The position numbers and the translations under genes are program-made. From Nitratiruptor sp. YY09-18 (GTDB lineage Bacteria > Campylobacterota > Campylobacteria > Campylobacterales > Nitratiruptoraceae), in the NCBI RefSeq assembly GCF_016593235.1, contig NZ_AP023065.1:1364001-1428000 (forward strand): a DNA stretch of 64,000 nt. The letters are read 5' to 3'. Shown here in pieces: positions 48,129 to 59,432 of the stretch (position 1 is its first letter; every line of letters starts with the position of its first letter). The notes below the pieces were generated by a model. The model saw nothing but the letters and a program-made list of their open reading frames with translations. It was not told the origin of the DNA and searched no databases.

Positions 48129-48134
48129 ATTATA
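48129..48134 (-). promoter_or_regulatory. Probable -10 box for the HP0268-like gene and miaB operon
   Basis: TATAAT on the minus strand lies 36 bases before the start codon; no good -35 box is visible. Confidence 0.45.
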
Positions 48135-48191
48135 GCAAAACTCCCTCTTTGTTATAAGATAAGATTAAACTTAATTGAAGAGTTTTTTGTA

Positions 48192-48197
48192 TATAAT
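48192..48197 (+). promoter_or_regulatory. Probable -10 box for nusA
   Basis: TATAAT preceded by a T-rich run lies 59 bases before the nusA ATG. A standard -35 box is lacking. It points away from the promoter of the HP0268-like gene. Confidence 0.5.
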
Positions 48198-48256
48198 TGC
48201 TCAACTGCAAATCTTCTGCACCAAAAAATCATAAGAATTTAAAGGATGTTAAAACT

Positions 48257-49360
48257 ATGGAAAAAATTGTAGATATTATTGACTCTATTGCACACGAAAA
48301 AGGGCTTGATGTCGCAGCAGTTACTGAAGCAATCAAACGCGCCTTTATCAATACTGCTAAAAAAGTTATAGGTGAAGATCTAGAATTTGAAGCTGAAATC
48401 GATCCAAAAAGCAAAAAGATGCAGCTTTTTCAAAAGATCATGGTAGTTGCAGATGATGATGAAAGGGCCAAAGAGGATCCAGAGCGCTACGTGACAATCA
48501 GTGAGGCAAAAGAGATCGATCCTGATGTGGAAATTGGTGATGAGCTGCGCTTTCCGATTGAACTTGAAAAATATGGCCGCACAGCTGCAATGCGTCTGCA
48601 CAATGAGATAGAGTATCATATCCAAAGACTTCTTGAAGATCAACTCTTCCAAAAATATAAAAATCGCGTAGGTACAATCATAAGTGGTCCTGTCACACGG
48701 GTCGATGAAGAGGAGAATACCTGGGTAGAGATCGATGAAGTCAAAGGCGTGCTTCCAAGACGCTACCGCATCAAGGGTGAAGTTTTCAAACCAGGTGATA
48801 CTTTGCGTGCAATTTTGCGCCGCGTTGTGGTAGACAAAGTGTATGGCATTTACCTTGAGCTCTCCCGCACCACTCCAAAATTTCTCGAAGAGCTTCTCAA
48901 ACTTGAAGTCCCTGAGATCAAAGATGGGCTTATAACTATCGAAAAGGTTGCAAGGATTCCTGGTGAGAGAGCAAAAGTAGCAGTCACTTCCCACAGTCCA
49001 AAAATTGATCCAGTAGGAGCATGTGTAGGTGTCAAGGGTGTGCGTATCAATGCAGTAAGTAAAGAGCTCAATGGCGAAAATATCGACTGCATTGAATATT
49101 CACCAATCCCAGAGATTTTTGTAGCAAGGAGTCTCAGTCCTGCTATCATTACCAGTGTGAAGATCGAAGGGGAGAAAGCGATAGTCACTCTCCCACCAGA
49201 TCAAAAATCAAAAGCTATCGGCAAAAGTGGCATTAACATCCGCCTGGCTAGCATGCTCACTGGATACGAGATAGAACTCGTAGAAAAAGGAGCTGCAGTT
49301 GAGGAGCAAAAAGAGGAGGAAGAGCCAAAAATCACACTCCAGGACCTCTTCAAAGATTAA
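48257..49360 (+). CDS. nusA: Transcription termination/antitermination factor NusA
   Basis: RNA polymerase-binding factor. N-terminal domain (MEKIVDIIDSIAHEKGL), S1 domain (GTIISGPVTRVDEEENTWVEI), then KH domains with DPVGACVGVKGVRI and KAIGKSGINIRLA. It ends soon after KH2 with an acidic tail, without the extra C-terminal repeats of E. coli. AAAGGA lies ten bases before ATG 48257; a longer frame from 48197 only covers the promoter. It shares four bases with the convergent permease. Confidence 0.96.
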   Translation: MEKIVDIIDSIAHEKGLDVAAVTEAIKRAFINTAKKVIGEDLEFEAEIDPKSKKMQLFQKIMVVADDDERAKEDPERYVTISEAKEIDPDVEIGDELRFPIELEKYGRTAAMRLHNEIEYHIQRLLEDQLFQKYKNRVGTIISGPVTRVDEEENTWVEIDEVKGVLPRRYRIKGEVFKPGDTLRAILRRVVVDKVYGIYLELSRTTPKFLEELLKLEVPEIKDGLITIEKVARIPGERAKVAVTSHSPKIDPVGACVGVKGVRINAVSKELNGENIDCIEYSPIPEIFVARSLSPAIITSVKIEGEKAIVTLPPDQKSKAIGKSGINIRLASMLTGYEIELVEKGAAVEEQKEEEEPKITLQDLFKD

Positions 49361-50319
49361 CTATTTGCTGCAAACGGATTGAGGCGCATGAGGACAATGT
49401 CTGCAAGAACATTGCCTAGTAGCGTCAAAAAAGCTGTGATTATCAAAATACCAAGTATGACGGGATAGTCTCTTGCCATCGCTGCTTGATAGAAGAGTAG
49501 TCCCATACCATTAATTGAAAAGATCGATTCAAGTATAACACTTCCTCCAATAATTCCTGGCAATGAGAGTCCTAACATCGTCACAATTGGTGGCTTTAGA
49601 TTTGGGATGATGTAGTACTGTACAAGTCTTCTTCCCTCAATGCCTCGTGCTTTTGCAAAAAATATATAGTCACTTTTTAAAATTTCTAACGTTAAAGATC
49701 GAATATACTGCACAAGTGATCCAAATCCCACAAAGACAACAACAAAAAGTGGCAAAGCCAAATGCCATAAAAGATCAAGGTAATACCAGATACCATGCTT
49801 TGGCTCAAGTGAATGAAGTCCACTAATGGGAAAGAGACCAAGATCAACACTCAAAAATATTATGAGCAGCAGCGCCAGATAGAACGAAGGCATTGAAAAA
49901 GAGACTAAAGAGAGGCTTTTAATAGCTCTATCAAAGAGTGAGCCTTCATCGATTGCAGATTTGATACCAAGATAGAAGGAGAGGAGAAATATTATAACCA
50001 TAGCACTAAGATTAATACCCAGCGTTATACCAATGCGGCTTGCAATCTCATCTATGACAGGTTTTCCACTAGCAAAGGATATACCAAAATCGAGATGCAA
50101 CAGAGCCTGCAGCCATGCAAGATACTGCTGCCATAGCGGTTTATCTAATCCATAGATGGCTTTGAGATGCTCAAGAGTATCTGGAGTAATGTTTGGATTG
50201 AGTTCACCTGCAGCCAAGAACGAATTGGGAGCTAGGTGAATAGCAAAAAAGCTAATAAGAGATATCAAAAAAAGCATCCCTACAATATAGAGAAACTTTT
50301 TTATGATTATTGTCTTCAT
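49357..50319 (-). CDS. Peptide/nickel-type ABC transporter permease (DppB-like)
   Basis: Inner-membrane permease with six predicted helices and the EAA-type loop FAKARGIEGRRLVQYYIIPN near residues 225-245. It is of the DppB/OppB class by length (320) and by its N-terminal helix followed by a periplasmic segment. No ATPase, second permease or binding protein is adjacent; it is paired only with the exported KPDGTW protein, whose gene it overlaps by four bases. Substrate unknown. Confidence 0.85.
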   Translation of the reverse strand: MKTIIIKKFLYIVGMLFLISLISFFAIHLAPNSFLAAGELNPNITPDTLEHLKAIYGLDKPLWQQYLAWLQALLHLDFGISFASGKPVIDEIASRIGITLGINLSAMVIIFLLSFYLGIKSAIDEGSLFDRAIKSLSLVSFSMPSFYLALLLIIFLSVDLGLFPISGLHSLEPKHGIWYYLDLLWHLALPLFVVVFVGFGSLVQYIRSLTLEILKSDYIFFAKARGIEGRRLVQYYIIPNLKPPIVTMLGLSLPGIIGGSVILESIFSINGMGLLFYQAAMARDYPVILGILIITAFLTLLGNVLADIVLMRLNPFAANS

Positions 50320-50867
50320 TTGACTCTATGGAGAGTATAGACTTTACCGTTATACATATCAGTAATATCTTCGATAGTATTATTATCTACTACTCTTATT
50401 TTTCTCAGTTCTCCTCCGAAAGTAATAAATCCAAGTTTTGCACCCTGTGCGATATCAAGACTTATAATCTTTTTCTTTGGATCTACATTATCAACCATCC
50501 ATTTACCAGTGAGGGTACGTATATGGTGACCATCTTTTTGTTTGAAAGTTACTTTGTCAATTGTAAATGTATAAGAGATTTCATCCCCTTGCCATTTACC
50601 TAGGAGAGTTTTAACTAAAGGCGAATCTTTATATTTCTTATCTACTGCAGTCACTAACTTATTGGCAGCTTCTACTTTAGTAGCCTCTACCTTCTCCCAT
50701 GTACCATCTGGCTTGATTGCAAGAGTTTCATTACCTTTTTTGACTACTTTTACCTCTTGCCAAGTTCCATCAGGTTTGAGCTCAATAACTTTGCCATTAT
50801 CAAGAGTGATGTAATTGCCTGCAAAAAGAAGTGCACCTAAAATTGAAGAGATAATAACTTTTCTCAT
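50316..50867 (-). CDS. Exported protein with two KPDGTW repeats
   Basis: A short signal peptide (about 16 residues) precedes two copies of a KPDGTW motif at residues 31-36 and 52-57, each followed by Glu/Val. The C-terminal half (88-183) begins LLGKWQGDEISYTF and is all-beta, recalling lipocalin-like folds. Function unknown. It is co-directional with and overlaps the ABC permease by four bases; 88 bases separate it from the porin stop. Confidence 0.6.
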   Translation of the reverse strand: MRKVIISSILGALLFAGNYITLDNGKVIELKPDGTWQEVKVVKKGNETLAIKPDGTWEKVEATKVEAANKLVTAVDKKYKDSPLVKTLLGKWQGDEISYTFTIDKVTFKQKDGHHIRTLTGKWMVDNVDPKKKIISLDIAQGAKLGFITFGGELRKIRVVDNNTIEDITDMYNGKVYTLHRVK

Positions 50868-50929
50868 TACGTTACCTTTGTAGTTTTGAAAAATTGTAAC
50901 GCAAAGGAGATTAAAGAAGAGTTAATATG

Positions 50930-50949
50930 TTTCGGGCAAGAGCCCGAAA
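50930..50949 (-). terminator. Hairpin terminator of the porin gene
   Basis: TTTCGGGC pairs with GCCCGAAA over a four-base loop, an 8-bp perfect stem seven bases beyond the porin stop. A weak T-containing tract follows on the minus strand. It is one of very few clear terminator-like hairpins in the window. Confidence 0.65.
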
Positions 50950-50955
50950 GCAAAA

Positions 50956-52191
50956 TTAGAAGTTGTAAGTGAGGTAAACTTGAATAGTGTTGTAGCTATC
51001 TGCATTGTTTTGATCATCTGCATCTGTATAGATGTATGCAAGAGTAGCATCAAGGTTACCGAAAGATTTGCTAGCAGTAAGAGCAAATTCTGTCATATCA
51101 GTATCTGTTTTGTCTTGGCTTGAAGAGGTATATTGTGCCATAAAGTCAGCAACATCTTCCATGTTGTAAGCAGCACGAAGCATGAATGCATCAGTATCTG
51201 GGTCACCTACATATCCATAGTTCCACCATGCTTCAGTATAGAGTTTTGTTTGAGAACCTTTTTTTGCACCTGTAGCAGTGTTGGCAATTGTCACAATTCC
51301 ATCTTCATCAGTTGAAGAGTAAGCTGCACAAAGTTTGAGGTTGTCCATAGCATAACCAAGTTTTATAGCCCATGCACTTGATTCATCAAGACTATCAATT
51401 TGTCCTTGCGGATCAAGATATGCATACTGTGCACCAAACTTAAGTCCAGGTACAACTTCATTGAGATCTACATCTGCTTGCAACCACCAAGCGTTTGCAA
51501 TATCAGTTACATTGTAGAACCATACTTGTGCAGTAGTCATAGGAATAAGTTTTGTAACAGCAGCGACAGCATATGCACCGCCATCAACTTTAGCAGGATT
51601 CAATCCGTATGCTTGTACAATAGCAGTTCCGTAAGTTTCAAAAGGATCAGTTCCGTTTACAACGCCTCTTACAACACCACCATTAACACCGTTTCCTCTA
51701 CCAACCCATGCAGCAACAAGTGTAGTTTGAGGAAGGTCATTGTTAAGAAGTACTGCAGCATCGAAGCTGTTTGCAACAATGTTCCACTTTTCACTAAATG
51801 CTAGTGGAGTATCAAGTTCTTGGCGACCAATTTTTACAGTTGTATTTCCAAAAGTCTTAGCAAGCCACGCTTCATTTACCCACCATTGTGCATCAACGCC
51901 ACCAGCGTATCCTGCCCATGTTGCGCTTACGAGGTTATTTTCTAGACCAAGTGTAGAAAGACCAACAGCGCTAAGCTTTCCTGCGACACCATTTGCAAGA
52001 TCTGCAGTTACAGCTACAGTAGCTGCTGCTTGACCATAAGAATTTTTCTGATCAAAAAGATCATTTGGATCCATATCATTAGTGCCATAATAAAGTTTTG
52101 CATTTCCACTGAATTTTACATTTTGTACATCAGCAAATGCGCTAACACCTAGAGCTACTATTGCAGCAAGGCTAAGTTTTGCCAGTTTCAT
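50956..52191 (-). CDS. Major outer-membrane porin
   Basis: A 20-residue signal peptide ending SAFA is followed by alternating beta-strand sequence with aromatic belts and a final YLTYNF strand ending in Phe, as needed for outer-membrane assembly. The layout resembles OprD/MOMP-type porins of Campylobacterota. At 411 residues it is normal. It has its own promoter, a strong AAAGGAG site and a terminator, all consistent with high expression. Solute preference cannot be read. Confidence 0.85.
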   Translation of the reverse strand: MKLAKLSLAAIVALGVSAFADVQNVKFSGNAKLYYGTNDMDPNDLFDQKNSYGQAAATVAVTADLANGVAGKLSAVGLSTLGLENNLVSATWAGYAGGVDAQWWVNEAWLAKTFGNTTVKIGRQELDTPLAFSEKWNIVANSFDAAVLLNNDLPQTTLVAAWVGRGNGVNGGVVRGVVNGTDPFETYGTAIVQAYGLNPAKVDGGAYAVAAVTKLIPMTTAQVWFYNVTDIANAWWLQADVDLNEVVPGLKFGAQYAYLDPQGQIDSLDESSAWAIKLGYAMDNLKLCAAYSSTDEDGIVTIANTATGAKKGSQTKLYTEAWWNYGYVGDPDTDAFMLRAAYNMEDVADFMAQYTSSSQDKTDTDMTEFALTASKSFGNLDATLAYIYTDADDQNNADSYNTIQVYLTYNF

Positions 52192-52230
52192 TCTTACTCC
52201 TTTGTTGTGATTAAGTTAATTCACCCTCTC

Positions 52231-52236
52231 ATTATA
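52231..52236 (-). promoter_or_regulatory. Porin promoter -10 box
   Basis: TATAAT on the minus strand lies 39 bases before the porin ATG; the -35 region is A/T-rich and not consensus. The leader ends in AAAGGAG. Confidence 0.6.
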
Positions 52237-52282
52237 GGTGATTTTTCCTTAAATTTTAGTTACTTTAGTAGCACAATTTAGT

Positions 52283-53799
<1,517 letters not shown>

Positions 53800-54996
53800 C
53801 TAGTCCTCCACCATAAGTGCTTTAATACCTGGAAGCTCTTTTCCCTCAAGGAGTTCCAGGCTAGCTCCACCACCAGTGGAGATAAATGTCATCTCATCAT
53901 CTACCCCAGCCTTACTGATGAGACTTGCAGTATCACCACCGCCGATGATTTTGGTTGCATAGCTCTCTGCTACGTAGTTCGCGAGCTTGATAGAGCCTCT
54001 TGCAAATTTATCTATTTCAAAGACACCCATAGGTCCATTCCACAAAATTGTCTGCACATCGTTGAGAGCTTCGCGGAAGAGTCTTGTAGATGCTAGACCA
54101 ATATCCAAACCCATCCAATCTTTTGGAATCTCTTTGAAAGTGACAAACTTCACAGGGGCATCCTCTTTGAGCTCTGGCGCAACCACAAAATCCACAGGAA
54201 GATAGAGCTTTACTCCAAGTCTCTTGGCCTCTTCCATGATCTTCTTCGCTTCTGGTACGAGATCATCCTCTACCAAACTCTTCCCTACCTCTTCTCCAAG
54301 TGCTTTGAGGAATGTAAAAGACATTCCACCACCAATAATGAGCTTATCTACTTTTGGCAAAAGATTGATGAGGGCTCCCAGTTTGCTCGATACCTTACTT
54401 CCTCCAACTATTGCAAGGAATGGACGGGTTGGATTTTGTAAAAGTTTATAGAGGTATTTGATCTCTTTGAGAAGCAAAAAGCCAGCAGCTTTGTGATCTT
54501 TGTCATAAAAGTGGGTGATCGCTTCTACTGAAGCGTGGGCTCTGTGACTCACACCAAAAGCGTCATTGATATAAAACTCTCCAAATTGACTGAGCTGCTT
54601 TGCAAACTCAGGATCGTTTTTTGTCTCCCCTGGCTCAAAGCGAAGATTTTCTAGCAAAAGAATCTGCCCTGGCTCTAGGCTGGCTGCTTTTTGTTTCGCA
54701 TCCTCACCTACTACATCCTCAGCCATGATGATATCTTGTTTGAGGAGAGTATGGAGTCTTTTTGCAACCGGTTTGAGAGAGTATTTTGCATCTCTTCCTT
54801 TTGGCCTTCCCAAATGGCTACCTAGGACAATTCTACATTCATGATCAAGACAGTAGCGAATAGTTGGAAGCGCAGCGCGAATTCTTCTATCATCAGTAAT
54901 ATTGTCATACTCATCTAGCGGTACATTAAAGTCGCATCGAATAAAAACTGTGGCACCTGGATATAAATCAAGCTCTTTTATAGATTTTATATGCAT
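53800..54996 (-). CDS. pgk: Phosphoglycerate kinase
   Basis: Makes ATP from 1,3-bisphosphoglycerate. [10 protein letters not shown] near residue 20, SHLGRPKG near 60, and the C-terminal [14 protein letters not shown] and [13 protein letters not shown] loops are all present. The 398-residue length is standard. One base separates it from gap. Confidence 0.97.
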   Translation of the reverse strand: MHIKSIKELDLYPGATVFIRCDFNVPLDEYDNITDDRRIRAALPTIRYCLDHECRIVLGSHLGRPKGRDAKYSLKPVAKRLHTLLKQDIIMAEDVVGEDAKQKAASLEPGQILLLENLRFEPGETKNDPEFAKQLSQFGEFYINDAFGVSHRAHASVEAITHFYDKDHKAAGFLLLKEIKYLYKLLQNPTRPFLAIVGGSKVSSKLGALINLLPKVDKLIIGGGMSFTFLKALGEEVGKSLVEDDLVPEAKKIMEEAKRLGVKLYLPVDFVVAPELKEDAPVKFVTFKEIPKDWMGLDIGLASTRLFREALNDVQTILWNGPMGVFEIDKFARGSIKLANYVAESYATKIIGGGDTASLISKAGVDDEMTFISTGGGASLELLEGKELPGIKALMVED

Positions 54997-54997
54997 A

Positions 54998-55984
54998 CTA
55001 CTCCTTTGTTATAAATTTTGCCATATCTAATAGTCTATTTGCATAGCCCCACTCATTGTCATACCAGCTCATGATCTTGACCATATTATCGATTGTCTGT
55101 ATGAGATCGAGAGCCACGATTGAGCTCTCTTTTGCACCTACAAAATCTTGTGAGACACCATACTCTTCATCTACTCCCAAAATGCCTGCAAGCTCACCCT
55201 TGGCATAGGTGCGAAAAAGCTCTTGTAGCTCAGATTTCGTGACATTTTTGGCTAATACGAGATCGAGATCCATAAGGGATACATCTGCTACAGGCACCCT
55301 CACACTGCGACCATCAAGCTTGCCTTGCAGATTTGGTAAGACTTTAAAAATGGCACGCGCCGCACCAGTTGTAGTAGGAACGAGATTGATAGCAGCTGCG
55401 CGGGAGCGGCGGATTTCTCGCTTGTGATCGCTATCGAGGAGGTTTTGATCAATTGTATAGCTGTGCACTGTCGTCATGAGACCCTTTTGAATGCCATAGT
55501 GCTCATCAAGGATTTTGACGATGGGAGCGAGGCAGTTTGTTGTACAACTAGCATTTGAGATGATGTGCTCTCTATCATAGTTTTGGTGATTGATTCCATA
55601 GACAAATGTTGGCGTATCATCTACTGCTGGAGCAGAGATGATCACCTTCTTTGCATAGCGCAAGTGTCCCTTTGCGAGATCTTGTGAGAGAAATTTGCCA
55701 GTCGATTCTATAACAACATCCACTTCATCAAAATCGATTTGCTCTGGAGAAGTTGCATGAGCTGTTGCAATTTTTTTGCCCTCTATGTAGAGATTCTTCT
55801 CATCAGCTTCGATTGCATAATCACAGCGGCCATGGACTGAATCGTGCTTGAGAAGATAGGCCATCATGGAAGTTTGCATGAGGTCATTGATAGCTACGAG
55901 CTCAAATTCCTTACGTTCAAGTAAATTTCTCGCAACCGCCCTTCCTATACGGCCAAAACCGTTAATCGCTACCTTTAGCTTCAT
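54998..55984 (-). CDS. gap: Glyceraldehyde-3-phosphate dehydrogenase
   Basis: NAD-binding INGFGRIGR at the N-terminus, a conserved aspartate in AINDL that favours NAD, and the catalytic cysteine C147 in [13 protein letters not shown] use ATG 55984 (328 residues), because GAGGG lies at proper spacing; an in-frame TTG one codon earlier is possible. First gene of the gap-pgk-tpiA-fabI operon and divergent from nadD. Confidence 0.97.
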   Translation of the reverse strand: MKLKVAINGFGRIGRAVARNLLERKEFELVAINDLMQTSMMAYLLKHDSVHGRCDYAIEADEKNLYIEGKKIATAHATSPEQIDFDEVDVVIESTGKFLSQDLAKGHLRYAKKVIISAPAVDDTPTFVYGINHQNYDREHIISNASCTTNCLAPIVKILDEHYGIQKGLMTTVHSYTIDQNLLDSDHKREIRRSRAAAINLVPTTTGAARAIFKVLPNLQGKLDGRSVRVPVADVSLMDLDLVLAKNVTKSELQELFRTYAKGELAGILGVDEEYGVSQDFVGAKESSIVALDLIQTIDNMVKIMSWYDNEWGYANRLLDMAKFITKE

Positions 55985-56027
55985 CAACTTCCCTCAAAAA
56001 TTTTGATAAATTTTATCTAAATCAATC

Positions 56028-56033
56028 TATAAT
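56028..56033 (+). promoter_or_regulatory. Probable -10 box for nadD
   Basis: TATAAT lies 20 bases before the nadD ATG in the 69-base gap shared with gap. No convincing -35 box is present. Confidence 0.45.
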
Positions 56034-56053
56034 TTTGGTTAAAAAGGGTACAG

Positions 56054-56587
56054 ATGCATATAGCAATTTTTGGGGGAAGTTTTGATCCCCCACACACAGG
56101 ACATGTAGCGATAGTCAAAAAGGCTTTGGAGGATCTTGATATCGATCTACTCGTAATCGTACCCACCTATCTCAACCCATTTAAGCAAAGCTTCAAAGCC
56201 CCACCAAAGAAGCGACTGCAGTGGCTCAAGAAGATTTTTATGTATCAAAGTAGAGTCAAAATCTGTGATTTTGAGATACGTAACAATCGTCCAACATACG
56301 CAATAGAGACAGTTGCGTATCTGCGCAAACGCTACAAACCTCAAAAAATCTACTACATTATTGGAAGTGATAATGTGAGCTCACTGCATAAGTGGCATCA
56401 ATATAGAAAACTTTCCCACTTAGTGGAGTTTGTGATTGCAACAAGAAGAGGCTATGAGGCGCCTTACAAATTTAAAAGATTAGAAGTTGATGTGCCTGTA
56501 AGCTCGACAATGCTGCGAAAACACCCGCAAAAGCGCTATCTCCCCAAGCAGGTAGCCTGGGAGATTATACGTTTTTATCGCGCATGA
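56054..56587 (+). CDS. nadD: Nicotinate-nucleotide adenylyltransferase
   Basis: Makes nicotinate adenine dinucleotide in NAD synthesis. The nucleotidyltransferase motif GGSFDPPHTGH is at residues 7-17 and VSSTMLRKH near 150 completes the active site. The 177 residues fit. Its 3' end overlaps the convergent rsfS by 23 bases. Confidence 0.95.
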   Translation: MHIAIFGGSFDPPHTGHVAIVKKALEDLDIDLLVIVPTYLNPFKQSFKAPPKKRLQWLKKIFMYQSRVKICDFEIRNNRPTYAIETVAYLRKRYKPQKIYYIIGSDNVSSLHKWHQYRKLSHLVEFVIATRRGYEAPYKFKRLEVDVPVSSTMLRKHPQKRYLPKQVAWEIIRFYRA

Positions 56588-56897
56588 GCTCTGCTAAAAA
56601 CTCTTCTATCTGGTATTTATTGCGGTAGGCTTCAGTCATGAGATGTACGAGGATATCTCCAAGATCGATCACAATCCATTCATCACCCTCTTGCACTTTG
56701 ATAAACTCTTCTCCTTGGGGCTTTAGCTTCTCTTTGAGATAGTCTAGAAGAGCAGTGGTGTGCTTGTCACTAAGAGTTGTTGCAATAATTACTCTATCTA
56801 CAAAATAGTCACTCTTGGATGTATCGATGATGTCGACATTTTCACCCTTTTTCTCTTCAAGCAGATCTTTAATACGTTGGGCTCTTTTTTGAATCAT
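56565..56897 (-). CDS. rsfS: Ribosomal silencing factor RsfS
   Basis: Binds uL14 and blocks subunit joining when nutrients are low. The family features DIIDTSKSDYFVDRVIIAT and EGDEWIVIDLGDILVHLM are clear in 110 residues. It follows argS with no gap and overlaps the nadD tail. Confidence 0.93.
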   Translation of the reverse strand: MIQKRAQRIKDLLEEKKGENVDIIDTSKSDYFVDRVIIATTLSDKHTTALLDYLKEKLKPQGEEFIKVQEGDEWIVIDLGDILVHLMTEAYRNKYQIEEFLAELMRDKNV

Positions 56898-58481
56898 CTA
56901 CATCCTTTCTTTTGCTTCAATTCCTAGCAATCTCAAACCAACACGCAAAGAGAGTGCCACAGTGAGCAAGAGTTTGAGATAGCGATCCTCATACTCTGTA
57001 CCTATGACTTTGTGTTTATTGTAGAAGCTATGCAGGTGAGCTGCAAGGGCTTTAAGATAATCGGTCATGCGCTGCACTTCTCTTTTTACAAAAGCATCTT
57101 CAATGATCTCTGGCAAGATGAGCGCTTGGAAGAGTAGATCTTTTGCATCTTCATTAAGGCCTACTAGTTTCACATGTACAACATCTTCAAAGCTCTTCCC
57201 AGCTTTCTCCAAAACTGAATGGATACGTGCATGGGCGTAGTTGATATAGTAAACAGGGTTTGAGCTATCCTCTTTTTTGAGCATATCCACATCAAATTCA
57301 AGATGTGTATCGCTCTTTTTGCTCAAAAACATAAATTTCAAAGCATCTGCCCCAATCTCTTCCACAACGTCACTCATCAAGATAAAGTTGCCCGCACGTT
57401 TGCTCATCTTATACGGCTCTCCACCTTTGAGCAAAGAGACCATCTGTGCTAAGATGATCTCTAATCTTTCTGAATCAAATCCTAAAAATTTGATAGCAGC
57501 CTTGACACGCGCTATGTAGCCGTGATGGTCAGCTCCCCATATATTGATATAGCGATCAAACCCGCGCAAAAATTTATCGTAATGATAGATGATATCACCA
57601 GCAAGATAGGTAGGGCGGCCATCTTCACGCACGACTACCCTATCTTTTTCATCTCCATATTCTGTTGAGCGAAGCCACACTTTGCCATCTTTTTCATAGA
57701 TGGCTCCATTTTTGCGCAAAATTTCAAGCACCTCATCCCAGCGCTCATAGAGACTCTTTTCACTGACGAAATTGTCAAACTCAATCCCCACACTCGCAAG
57801 ATTTGCGCGAATGAGCTCCATCATCTTATCTTTTCCCCACTCGCTGAGGCGCTCGATATTTGCCTCATCTTCAAAAAACTGCTCTCCAAACTCTTCGATC
57901 GCCTCTTGTGCCAAATCTTTAATATACTCGCCTCTATAATATTCGTCCGGCCATTGGATATCTTTGCCAAGAGCCTCTCGTGCAGCCAAAAAGATCGAAA
58001 GCCCCAAAAGATATATCTGATTTCCAGCGTCATTGATGTAGTACTCTTTGAGTATATCGTTGCCAAGGTACCTTCCCATACGTGCAAGAGCCTCGCCTAT
58101 GACTGCACCTCTTGCATGACCTATATGGAGGGGTCCAGTTGGATTGGCGCTCACAAATTCTAGATGAATTTTTTGGCCTTGGCTATCTGCTCCAAACTGC
58201 TCCTCGTTTTGCAGTGCCCATGTTGCATAAGAGTCCATGAAATCTTCGCTGAGCTTAAAATTGAGATAGCCTCGAATTGGCTCGACTTTTTCAAAAATCG
58301 GGTTCTCTTCGAAACTTTTTGCCAACTCATCGGCTATTTGCATGGGGCTTTTACGCAACTCTTTTGCTAACGCAAAAGCGATGGGAGTAGCATAATGACC
58401 AAACTTTTTCTCTTTTGGTTTTTCTAGGACAACATCTTTTTGGATAACTTCTTGGAGTAACGATTTGACACGTTTTTTCAA
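56898..58481 (-). CDS. argS: Arginyl-tRNA synthetase
   Basis: Class I synthetase. The N-terminal tRNA-binding domain is followed by [15 protein letters not shown] (HIGH motif near residue 120), a KMSKR motif near 350 and a DALR anticodon domain. The 527 residues are typical for the phylum. It lies upstream of rsfS and downstream of tatA in a run seen in Helicobacter. Confidence 0.97.
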   Translation of the reverse strand: MKKRVKSLLQEVIQKDVVLEKPKEKKFGHYATPIAFALAKELRKSPMQIADELAKSFEENPIFEKVEPIRGYLNFKLSEDFMDSYATWALQNEEQFGADSQGQKIHLEFVSANPTGPLHIGHARGAVIGEALARMGRYLGNDILKEYYINDAGNQIYLLGLSIFLAAREALGKDIQWPDEYYRGEYIKDLAQEAIEEFGEQFFEDEANIERLSEWGKDKMMELIRANLASVGIEFDNFVSEKSLYERWDEVLEILRKNGAIYEKDGKVWLRSTEYGDEKDRVVVREDGRPTYLAGDIIYHYDKFLRGFDRYINIWGADHHGYIARVKAAIKFLGFDSERLEIILAQMVSLLKGGEPYKMSKRAGNFILMSDVVEEIGADALKFMFLSKKSDTHLEFDVDMLKKEDSSNPVYYINYAHARIHSVLEKAGKSFEDVVHVKLVGLNEDAKDLLFQALILPEIIEDAFVKREVQRMTDYLKALAAHLHSFYNKHKVIGTEYEDRYLKLLLTVALSLRVGLRLLGIEAKERM

Positions 58482-58514
58482 ACAGTATCCTTTGACAAAG
58501 AGGAGAACTCCTCT

Positions 58515-58748
58515 TTATGCATTTGTAGTTTCAGAAGATTTTGTTGTAGAAGCTGTAGACTCTTTTTGTTCTATCTCTTTTTTCTCTCCGTTTGCAGCGA
58601 TCTCTTCTTCGTCTTCTCTCATCGCTTTTTTGAAGTTTTTAATACCGCTTCCAAGCCCTTTTGCAAGCTCTGGAATCTTCTTAGCACCAAAGAGCAATAC
58701 AACAATTGCTAATATTATTAAAAGTTCTGGCATACTTGGCATTCCCAT
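58515..58748 (-). CDS. tatA: Twin-arginine translocase subunit TatA
   Basis: Pore-forming Tat component for folded proteins. A single membrane helix (about residues 7-22) is followed by [20 protein letters not shown], the amphipathic helix, and an acidic then Ser/Thr-rich tail, 77 residues in total. Confidence 0.95.
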   Translation of the reverse strand: MGMPSMPELLIILAIVVLLFGAKKIPELAKGLGSGIKNFKKAMREDEEEIAANGEKKEIEQKESTASTTKSSETTNA

Positions 58749-58811
58749 AGAGACTCCTTCGGTTTTATTAAGTAAAATAATACTCTTTAGTTTCTTAATG
58801 TGTGTTTAGGA

Positions 58812-59432
58812 TTAGCTCTTGCACCAGTTCTTAATGAATGATTCGATCTCATCTTGCGCATGTTTAAGCCGTGCAACAGTCGCTAGTGCACGCATCTGCT
58901 GCTTTGAAATCTCAAGATCGCTGTTTATGATGATATAGTCATACTCTCCCATGTGTACTATCTCTTTTTGTGCATTCTCTAAGCGCTTTTGAATTACTTC
59001 CCTAGAATCTGTACCTCTTTGCTCTAATCGCTCTTTAAGTTCGCTCATAGAAGGAGTTGTGACAAAAACTGAAGTCATGAGTGGGGCAAGATCACTTGTT
59101 TTGATAGAGAAAAATCCCTGCACATCGATATCAAAAAGTACCAATTTGCCCTCATTAAGCGCTTGCAAAACTGGACGGAGTGAGGTGCCGTAGTAGTTGC
59201 CATGGACATTGGCCCACTCCAAAAACATACCCTCTTCTATATCTTTTTCAAACTCCTCTTTTGTTACAAAATAGTAATCTTTTCCGTCTACTTCACCAGG
59301 GCGCATAGGACGGGTTGTTGTGGAGATACTAAAATAGATATCTTTTTGCTCTTGTAAAATAGTCTTGATGAGGGTGCTTTTGCCAGCACCGCTGGGACCT
59401 GAAACGACAAGCAGTGCACCTTTGTCAAACAT
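58812..59432 (-). CDS. gmk: Guanylate kinase
   Basis: Phosphorylates GMP to GDP. The P-loop SGPSGAGKST and the STTTRPMRPGEVDGKDYYFV GMP-binding segment are present in about 206 residues. ATG 59432 is chosen; an in-frame GTG at 59438 is possible. The start overlaps the end of the acidic receiver-like protein gene. Confidence 0.95.
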   Translation of the reverse strand: MFDKGALLVVSGPSGAGKSTLIKTILQEQKDIYFSISTTTRPMRPGEVDGKDYYFVTKEEFEKDIEEGMFLEWANVHGNYYGTSLRPVLQALNEGKLVLFDIDVQGFFSIKTSDLAPLMTSVFVTTPSMSELKERLEQRGTDSREVIQKRLENAQKEIVHMGEYDYIIINSDLEISKQQMRALATVARLKHAQDEIESFIKNWCKS

